In this document: in pieces, positions 62,710 through 64,000 of the stretch
Layout: every line of letters starts with the position of its first letter
How positions within the stretch are numbered: position 1 is the first letter of the stretch
DNA from: Lentzea cavernae
GTDB lineage: Bacteria; Actinomycetota; Actinomycetes; Mycobacteriales; Pseudonocardiaceae
DNA: 64,000 nt
Direction of reading: 5' to 3'
Assembly (NCBI RefSeq): GCF_014653695.1
Contig: NZ_BNAR01000003.1
Location: forward strand, 515,528 to 579,527
Program-made: the position numbers and the translations under genes
Notes under the pieces: generated by a model
The model's input: the letters and a program-made list of their open reading frames with translations, nothing else
What the model was told of the DNA's origin: nothing
Database searches by the model: none

Positions 62710-63578
62710 CGCCCGACCTTCGCCACGGCCATCAGGTACTCGCCGTACCCGGACTTGCCGAGCTTCTCGCCGAGCGCGTAGCACTCCTGCGCGGAGATGA
62801 AGCCCATGCGCAGCGCGATCTCCTCGGGACACGCGATGCGCACGCCCGTCCGGTGCTCCAGCACCTGCACGAACTGCCCGGCCTCGAGCAGCGAGTCGTG
62901 CGTGCCGGTGTCGAGCCACGCGAACCCGCGGCTCAGGTCCACGAGCTGCGCCCGCCCGTCGCGCAGGTAGTGCAGGTTGACGTCGGTGATCTCCAGCTCG
63001 CCCCGCGCCGACGGCTTGAGGTTCCGCGCGACGTCCACCACACCGTTGTCGTAGAAGTAGAGCCCGGTGATGGCCCTGTTCGACTTCGGCTTCGCGGGCT
63101 TCTCCTCGATGGACAACAACTTGCCCGACGCGTCCACCTCGCCCACGCCGTACCGCTCGGGGTCCTTCACCTGGTAGCCGAACAGCACACACCCGTCCAA
63201 AGTGGACGCGTGGTGCTGCAACGTGGTGGAGAAGCCCTGGCCGTAGAAGATGTTGTCGCCCAGCACCAGCGCCACGTCGTCACCACCGACGAAGTCCGCG
63301 CCGATGACGAACGCCTCCGCGAGCCCGTTCGGGGCGGCCTGCTCCGCGTAGGAGAAGGCCATGCCCCACTGGGACCCGTCACCGAGCAACCGCCGGAACA
63401 ACGGCAGGTCGGTCGGCGTGCTGATGATCAGCACCTCCCGGATGCCGGCCAGCATGAGCACCGACAGCGGGTAGTAGATCATCGGCTTGTCGTACACCGG
63501 CAGCAACTGCTTCGAGACGGCCTGCGTGATCGGGTGCAGGCGCGTCCCGCTGCCACCGGCGAGGACGATGCCTTTCAC
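62706..63578 (-). CDS. rmlA: Glucose-1-phosphate thymidylyltransferase
   Basis: A 290-residue nucleotidyltransferase. The N-terminal [20 protein letters not shown] motif, [17 protein letters not shown], the metal-binding VLGDNIFYG and [10 protein letters not shown] mark RmlA. It makes dTDP-glucose, the first step to dTDP-rhamnose for cell-wall linkage or secondary-metabolite sugars. The GTG start overlaps the yajQ stop (GTGA), so it is coupled to yajQ. rmlB-D are not in the window. Confidence 0.95.
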   Translation of the reverse strand: MKGIVLAGGSGTRLHPITQAVSKQLLPVYDKPMIYYPLSVLMLAGIREVLIISTPTDLPLFRRLLGDGSQWGMAFSYAEQAAPNGLAEAFVIGADFVGGDDVALVLGDNIFYGQGFSTTLQHHASTLDGCVLFGYQVKDPERYGVGEVDASGKLLSIEEKPAKPKSNRAITGLYFYDNGVVDVARNLKPSARGELEITDVNLHYLRDGRAQLVDLSRGFAWLDTGTHDSLLEAGQFVQVLEHRTGVRIACPEEIALRMGFISAQECYALGEKLGKSGYGEYLMAVAKVGR

Positions 63579-64000
63579 CGGTAGTTGGTGAACTGGAGGG
63601 CGATGCCGAAGTCGGAGCCCTTCAGCAGCGAGATCACGTCCTGCAGGTGGTCCTTCTTCTTGCCGGAGACCCGCAACTGGTCGCCCTGGATCTGCGCCTG
63701 CACGCCCTTGGGCGCCTCGTCGCGGATCTTCTTGGCGATCTCCTTGGCCTTCTCGGACGTGATGCCCTGCACGAGATTTCCCGTGACCTTGAACACCTTG
63801 CCCGAGATCGCGGGCTCACCCACCTCGAACGCCTTCATCGAGATGTTGCGCTTGACCAGCTTCTCCTGGAAGACGTCGATCGCCGCCTTGCAACGCTCCT
63901 CGGTCTCGGAGGTGAAGGTGATCGCCTCCTCGCCGGCCCAGGCCACTGTGGTGTTGGTCCCGCGGAAGTCGAAGCGCGTGCTCAGCTCCTTGGAGGCCTG
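63575..64000 (-). CDS. yajQ: YajQ-family nucleotide-binding protein (5' end missing)
   Basis: The last 141 codons of a protein of about 163 residues; the gene continues past the right edge. [20 protein letters not shown], the KLVKRNIS segment, GKVFKVTG and the C-terminal [13 protein letters not shown] match the YajQ/UPF0234 family. YajQ proteins bind nucleotides (c-di-GMP in Xanthomonas) or tRNA/rRNA; the role in actinobacteria is not established. The frame is intact up to the edge. It is upstream of and coupled to rmlA. Confidence 0.93.
   Translation of the reverse strand, partial: QASKELSTRFDFRGTNTTVAWAGEEAITFTSETEERCKAAIDVFQEKLVKRNISMKAFEVGEPAISGKVFKVTGNLVQGITSEKAKEIAKKIRDEAPKGVQAQIQGDQLRVSGKKKDHLQDVISLLKGSDFGIALQFTNYR

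Overview
The window is high-GC actinobacterial DNA, most likely from the Pseudonocardiales (a Lentzea, Saccharothrix or Actinosynnema-like genome). I infer this from GTG/TTG starts, many TANNNT-type leaderless promoters, the AsnC + DUF4229 + Cds1-like cluster, an XRE/DUF397 pair, a BldC-like gene at the left edge and menaquinone genes related to the mycobacterial set. No species can be named from the sequence alone. It is mainly chromosomal core DNA with a few accessory patches.

Layout. 1-2118: BldC-like regulator (partial), AsnC/Lrp regulator, DUF4229 membrane protein and a PLP-dependent cysteine desulfhydrase-like enzyme. 2173-7815: a type VII-secretion-associated cassette with an EspC-like protein, a 1029-residue WXG100-type putative effector, its 139-residue partner, a 327-residue protein that looks like a fusion of the effector C-terminal domain with the partner domain, and two small paralogues ending in FTEDxW. 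7821-18090: menaquinone genes menA, menE, menB, menD and menF, interleaved with a secreted SH3 protein, an M1 aminopeptidase, an SDR and the XRE/DUF397 pair. 18154-22239: DUF3592 protein and paaABCDE (phenylacetyl-CoA epoxidase). 22278-26724: DUF3800 protein, a membrane protein, an inositol monophosphatase-like enzyme and two glycosyltransferases (the first MgtA-like). 26760-29362: menG and menJ, separated by a gap holding a MITE-like palindrome.

29451-45241: complete 14-gene nuoA-N complex I operon, preceded by two Rex-type operators and a Crp/GlxR-like site. 45261-46262: polyprenyl diphosphate synthase (grcC1-like). 46266-53834: RarD-type permease, a membrane-anchored sunset-domain protein, korAB, an enoyl-CoA hydratase and a second Lrp/AsnC regulator. 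53901-55405: dimethylargininase whose 3' end and terminator are duplicated around a small ORF. 55439-59149: methyltransferase, MerR-type regulator, an unknown 125-residue protein, and a secreted transglycosylase with a long structured leader. 59173-61828: LysR regulator divergent from three orphan complex-I-like genes (NuoB, NuoC, NuoI). 61846-64000: htpX, rmlA and yajQ (partial).

Much of the window is one theme: making menaquinone (menF, D, E, B, A, G, J and grcC1) and using it (complex I). The Rex-like sites suggest NADH/NAD+ control of complex I. menC and the SHCHC-forming menH are not here. The most novel-looking items are the T7SS cassette with its fused paralogue, the duplicated ddaH end, the MITE-like element and the orphan nuoB/C/I trio.
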